Shown here: positions 60,506 through 64,000 of the stretch, in pieces | Numbering within the stretch: the first letter of the stretch is position 1 | Layout: every line of letters begins with the position of its first letter | Origin: an uncultured Collinsella sp. | Lineage (GTDB): Bacteria > Actinomycetota > Coriobacteriia > Coriobacteriales > Coriobacteriaceae | Direction: 5' to 3' | NCBI GenBank assembly: GCA_958369225.1 | Contig: CATXID010000005.1 | Location: forward strand, 62,001 to 126,000 | Length of the DNA stretch: 64,000 nucleotides | Program-made: the position numbers and the translations under genes | The notes under the pieces: model-generated | Databases searched by the model: none | What the model saw: the letters and a program-made list of their open reading frames with translations, nothing else | What the model was told of the DNA's origin: nothing

Positions 60506-62263
60506 ATGAACGAGATCAGGTGCCCGCATTGCGGCGAAGTTTTTAAGGTCGATGCTTCTGGCTATGCGGATATCGTCAAACAAGTGCGCGATGCCGAGTT
60601 TTCGCGCGACCTGGATGAGCGTGTGAAGGCGGTCCAGCGCGAGGGCGAGCAGGCGCTGGAACTTGAGCGCTCACGTTCGACGGCTGCCTTACAAAAGGCA
60701 GAGTCTCAGCGCAATGCTCAGCTTGTCGAGCAGAAGAACGCTGCGGCTCAGAAGTTGGCACAAGAGGTTGCCAAGCGCGATGCTGAGCTTGCCGAGCTGC
60801 GCGCCAAGCTCGAGGGCGCTGCCGCAGAGCGTGAGGGTGCAAGCCAGCGTGCAGCGGTTGAGGCCCGTGCCGATGCTCAAAAGGAGAATGCTGAGCTTCA
60901 GCGCGAGATCGACAATTTGCGTGCGCAGCTGGGACGCAAGGATGACGAAGCCAAGCTTGCCGAGGCTTCGGCGCGCAATGCTGCTCAGAACGATTTAGCT
61001 GCACGCGATGCGCAGATTGCAGAATTGCAGGCAAAGCTCTCCGCGGCGGACAAGGCCCAGGAGATGGCGCTTGCCGCCGCTGCGGCCGAGTCGCAGCGTG
61101 AGATCGATGCCGCTCGCGGCGAGGCTGAGCGCACGCTTGCTGACTATCGCGCAAAGGTACAAGAGAAGTTTTCCGCCGCAAAGGCTCAGTCCGAGCAGGA
61201 GGCCGAGGGCCTGCGTGCGCAGCTGCGCGAACAGGAGCTGACGGCCAAAATGAACCTATCGGAGGCGGTCGCCGCGGCAGAGCGTGAGCGTGACGAGGCA
61301 CGTGCCAAGCTGACGAGCGAGCTGGCGGTGCGTGATTCTCGCGAGGAGCAAGCCAAGGCGGCACACGAGCTCGAGCTCGCGCAGGCCAAGCGCGTGAGCG
61401 ACGAGTTGATCCGCTACAAGGACGAAGAGATTGAGCGCCTTAAGGAAATGAAGATCCGCCTGTCCACCAAGATGGTGGGCGAGTCGCTCGAGCAGCATTG
61501 CGAGACCGAGTTTAACCGTCTGCGTATGACCGCGTTTCCTAATGCGTACTTCGAGAAAGACAACGATGCGTCCGAGGGCACCAAGGGCGACTTCATCTTC
61601 CGCGAGTGCGACGCGAGCGGCAACGAGGTCATTTCGATTATGTTCGAGATGAAAAACGAGAACGATGAGACCGCGACCAAGCATAAAAACGAGGACTTCT
61701 TTAAGAAGCTCGATCACGATCGTCGCCAGAAAGGCTGCGAGTATGCGGTGCTCTGCACCCTGCTGGAGCCCGAGAGCGAGCTCTATAACGCGGGAATCGT
61801 GGACGTGAGTTACCGCTATGAGAAGATGTACGTGATCCGCCCGCAGTTTTTCATTCCCATGATCACGCTGCTGCGCAACGCCGCCATGGGTTCGCTGCGC
61901 TATAAGCAGGAGCTGGCGGAGTACAAACAGCAGAATATCGACGTCACGAACTTCGAAGCCAAGATGGAAAAGTTCAAGAATGATTTCGGTCGCAACTACG
62001 AGATCGCGAGCCGCAAGTTCCAAACGGCGATCGATGAGATCGACAAGACGATTAGCCATCTGCAGAAAACCAAGGAGGCGTTGCTGTCTTCCGAGAACAA
62101 CCTGCGCCTAGCCAACAAGAAGGCCGACGATCTTACCATTCGCAAGCTCACGTGGGGCAACAAGACCATGAAGGCGGCGTTTGACGAGGCGCGCGGGGCT
62201 GCGCCAGAGACAAACGATGAGCCCGCCGAGGCGGATTCGTATGAGGTCGAGGATGCCGAGTAA
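60506..62263 (+). CDS. DUF2130 domain protein (coiled coil plus nuclease-like fold)
   Basis: 585 residues. A short N-terminal zinc-like knuckle (CPHCGEVF, residues 6-13) precedes a long Ala/Glu/Gln-rich coiled coil (about 25-320), then the DUF2130 region (about 325-500). That region contains MKIRLSTKMVGESLEQHCET and GTKGDFIFRE...FEMKNEN. The Gly-Asp and Glu-x-Lys pattern is what a PD-(D/E)xK endonuclease-like fold would show. The family is widespread and uncharacterised; nuclease activity is inferred. CGAGGAGCTGCT precedes the ATG. A terminator follows. Confidence 0.87.
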   Translation: MNEIRCPHCGEVFKVDASGYADIVKQVRDAEFSRDLDERVKAVQREGEQALELERSRSTAALQKAESQRNAQLVEQKNAAAQKLAQEVAKRDAELAELRAKLEGAAAEREGASQRAAVEARADAQKENAELQREIDNLRAQLGRKDDEAKLAEASARNAAQNDLAARDAQIAELQAKLSAADKAQEMALAAAAAESQREIDAARGEAERTLADYRAKVQEKFSAAKAQSEQEAEGLRAQLREQELTAKMNLSEAVAAAERERDEARAKLTSELAVRDSREEQAKAAHELELAQAKRVSDELIRYKDEEIERLKEMKIRLSTKMVGESLEQHCETEFNRLRMTAFPNAYFEKDNDASEGTKGDFIFRECDASGNEVISIMFEMKNENDETATKHKNEDFFKKLDHDRRQKGCEYAVLCTLLEPESELYNAGIVDVSYRYEKMYVIRPQFFIPMITLLRNAAMGSLRYKQELAEYKQQNIDVTNFEAKMEKFKNDFGRNYEIASRKFQTAIDEIDKTISHLQKTKEALLSSENNLRLANKKADDLTIRKLTWGNKTMKAAFDEARGAAPETNDEPAEADSYEVEDAE

Positions 62264-62281
62264 GGCATAGCGTATAGTGCA

Positions 62282-62321
62282 AAAGCGGGGCCGCTGGCGA
62301 TATTGCCAACGGCCCCGCTTT
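62282..62321. terminator. Terminator between DUF2130 and helicase genes
   Basis: AAAGCGGGGCCG (62282-62293) and CGGCCCCGCTTT (62310-62321), convergent genes. Confidence 0.85.
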
Positions 62322-62342
62322 GTTTCGTTCCAGTATGTTCGA

Positions 62343-64000
62343 CTAGTCCTCGAGCAGGTCCTCGATAAAGCCGACGCGGTAGTTTTTGAGGATGACCTCG
62401 CCGCCGTCCTGCGTGGCGTCCAGATCGACATCGCCCATGATGCCAAAGTCGTGGTCGCCATCCTCGTCGGCAAAGATCTGGTGCACGTGCCATACGTGCG
62501 CGGTCTTCTCGTCGGACTCGTCGATGGAAAACATCGTGGCGCTGCGGGCGTCTCCGTCGGTGAGGATTTCCTCGTGCTGCTCGTGGTAAGCGTCGAGTGC
62601 TTTTTGCCAGCGGACCTCGCTCATGCCCCAGTCCTCGTCGAGCTCGCCCAGGTTGCGAACGTGCTCGCGAGCGGCAAGGGTCACGCGGCGGAAGAGCGCG
62701 TTGCGCACCAGCAACGTGCAGCCGCGGCGGTCCGCCACGACCTCGTCGATGCCCTGCGGCGGTGCAGCGTCGAGGGCCGCCGGGTTGCCGGCGTTCTCCC
62801 ACTCGTCCACCAGGCTCGAGTCCACCGAGCGCACCACAAAGCCCAGCCACGAGACAATGTCGCGCAGGCGCTCGTCGCGCTTCTCGATGGGCACGGTGCG
62901 GTCGAGCGAACGGTAGGCCTCGGCTAGGTAGCGCAGCAGAATGCCCTCGGAGCGGGCGATGCCGAGCTTTTGGATATAGCCCTTAAAATCGCTCGCGCTT
63001 TCCAGCATATCGCGCAGGATGCTCTTGGGAGAGAGCTGGTAGTCGTTGGCCCAAGGTACTTCCTGGCAGTACTTGTCAAAGGCGGCGTCGAGCAAATCCT
63101 CGAGCGGCTTTTCGTAGGTGACGTCTTGAATGCGCTCCAGGCGTTCCTCATATTCGACGCCGTCAGCCTTCATTTCGGCCATCGCGCGGTCGCGCGCGGC
63201 GCGCTCCTGTGCGCGCAATACCTGCTTGGGGTCCTCGAGCGTAGCCTCGACCATCGAGATGAGGTCCATGGTATAGGTCTCACTCTCGGGGTCGAGCAGC
63301 TCCAACGCGGCAAGCAAGAACGGCGAGAGCGGCTGGTCGAGCGCAAAGTCCTCGGGCAGGTCGACCGTCAGCGCGTAGTCGATGTCCGGCGCGGCGTCAG
63401 CCGGAGCGTCGGGTGCGGGCGGCACCTCGGTGCGCACGACGACGCCGGAGTCGATGAGCGTGGCGAAGATCTCGTCGGCACGAACCTCGAGCTTTGCCTT
63501 TTCCTCGGGCGTTTGCAGGCTTGTTTCGATGAGGTCGTGCACGCGGGTGCGGGCGTCGCCGCCCTGCTCGACCACGCTAATCACCATGGAGTGCGTGATA
63601 CGCAGGCGCGGCTTGAGCGTTTCGGGCTGCGTCTCGATCAGGCGCTCAAAGGTCTGCTTGTTCCAGGTGACAAAGCCCTCGGGGGCCTTCTTCTTTTTAA
63701 TCTTGCGGAGCTTCTTGGGGTCGTCGCCTGCCTTGGCCATGAGTTTGGCGTTCTCGATCTCGTGCTCCGGGGCCTCGGCGATGACCATGCCCTCGGTATC
63801 GAAGCCCGAGCGGCCGGCACGACCGGCAATCTGATGGAACTCGCGGGCGCGCAGACGACGCATCTTGTAGCCATCGAACTTGGTGAGCGCGGTGAGGACC
63901 ACGGTGTGGATGGGCACGTTGATGCCGACGCCGAGTGTGTCGGTGCCGCAAATGACGGGCAACAGGCCCTGCTGCGCCAGGCGCTCGACCAGTAGGCGAT
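62343..64000 (-). CDS. DEAD/DEAH box helicase with DUF3516 C-terminal domain, 5' part outside window
   Basis: Only the C-terminal part is in the window; the frame continues uninterrupted to the right edge. Visible helicase motifs are V (GTDTLGVGINVPIHTVVLTA) and VI (HQIAGRAGRSGFD), followed by a long DUF3516 region rich in acidic residues (PEDFALDQPLSPFLLAALEL) and ending in EDLLED. Actinobacterial DUF3516 helicases are thought to act on RNA or in nucleic-acid maintenance; function not proven. Convergent with the DUF2130 gene across a terminator. Confidence 0.93.
   Translation of the reverse strand, partial: RLLVERLAQQGLLPVICGTDTLGVGINVPIHTVVLTALTKFDGYKMRRLRAREFHQIAGRAGRSGFDTEGMVIAEAPEHEIENAKLMAKAGDDPKKLRKIKKKKAPEGFVTWNKQTFERLIETQPETLKPRLRITHSMVISVVEQGGDARTRVHDLIETSLQTPEEKAKLEVRADEIFATLIDSGVVVRTEVPPAPDAPADAAPDIDYALTVDLPEDFALDQPLSPFLLAALELLDPESETYTMDLISMVEATLEDPKQVLRAQERAARDRAMAEMKADGVEYEERLERIQDVTYEKPLEDLLDAAFDKYCQEVPWANDYQLSPKSILRDMLESASDFKGYIQKLGIARSEGILLRYLAEAYRSLDRTVPIEKRDERLRDIVSWLGFVVRSVDSSLVDEWENAGNPAALDAAPPQGIDEVVADRRGCTLLVRNALFRRVTLAAREHVRNLGELDEDWGMSEVRWQKALDAYHEQHEEILTDGDARSATMFSIDESDEKTAHVWHVHQIFADEDGDHDFGIMGDVDLDATQDGGEVILKNYRVGFIEDLLED

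Overview
The window is compact, about 60% G+C, bacterial chromosomal DNA. Codon use, strong AAGGAG-type ribosome binding sites, a bile salt hydrolase, LAATG (LAXTG-type) cell-wall sorting signals, a reverse rubrerythrin and a B12-independent MetE-like enzyme together suggest an anaerobic gut actinobacterium of the Coriobacteriia, most likely Collinsella or a close relative. This is inferred from gene content; no 16S is present. I see no rRNA, tRNA, CRISPR array, prophage or insertion sequence.

Layout. 1-5.3 kb: GntR-controlled ABC-2 exporter (cut by the left edge), peptide release factor 3, a queuosine-precursor-type transporter behind a possible preQ1-like leader, and an SDR oxidoreductase. 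5.3-13 kb: uracil-DNA glycosylase, a divergent EamA/LysR pair, a MATE pump, two rRNA methyltransferases (RlmA, RsmJ types) and small proteins. 13-20 kb: a TetM-like translational GTPase behind a strongly structured upstream region, then two related AAA ATPases flanking a UvrA2-type protein that lacks the UvrB-binding domain. 20-26 kb: TrmL, a CobW GTPase, an ArsC-like protein, a flavodoxin-like reductase, a GGDEF-PAS-degenerate GGDEF protein, an EAL-domain remnant and a patatin. 26.4-28.5 kb: a TPP-riboswitch operon thiM / thiamine-binding protein / thiE.

28.6-42.5 kb: HAD phosphatase, LysR and LuxR regulators, then three paralogous secreted repeat proteins anchored by LAATG signals, interspersed with a MetE-like enzyme, uracil permease, esterase and purine permease. 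The three surface genes share an upstream element at fixed spacing, and two are clearly a tandem duplication that carried a copy of a neighbouring hairpin. 42.6-50.8 kb: two peptide-deformylase-like proteins (one with the catalytic Glu replaced), bile salt hydrolase, Kup, a second EamA/LysR pair and an XRE-aminotransferase fusion with an internal start. 51-64 kb: an RGG-tailed putative RNA/DNA-binding protein, pdxST with divergent pdxR, reverse rubrerythrin, alcohol and aldehyde dehydrogenases, a candidate type I toxin-antitoxin locus, HIRAN protein, metallophosphoesterase, a DUF2130 protein and a DUF3516-type helicase cut by the right edge.

A recurring theme is a set of intergenic perfect or near-perfect palindromes, several with GGGACAG or GGGGACG cores, scattered through the window. 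They look like REP/RAYT-type or MITE-like elements, and one or two supply the 3' ends of genes. The items most worth following up are the candidate toxin/antisense locus near 58.9 kb, the surface-protein cluster with its common element, the dual-start regulator-aminotransferase, the RGG protein and the leader of the TetM-like GTPase.
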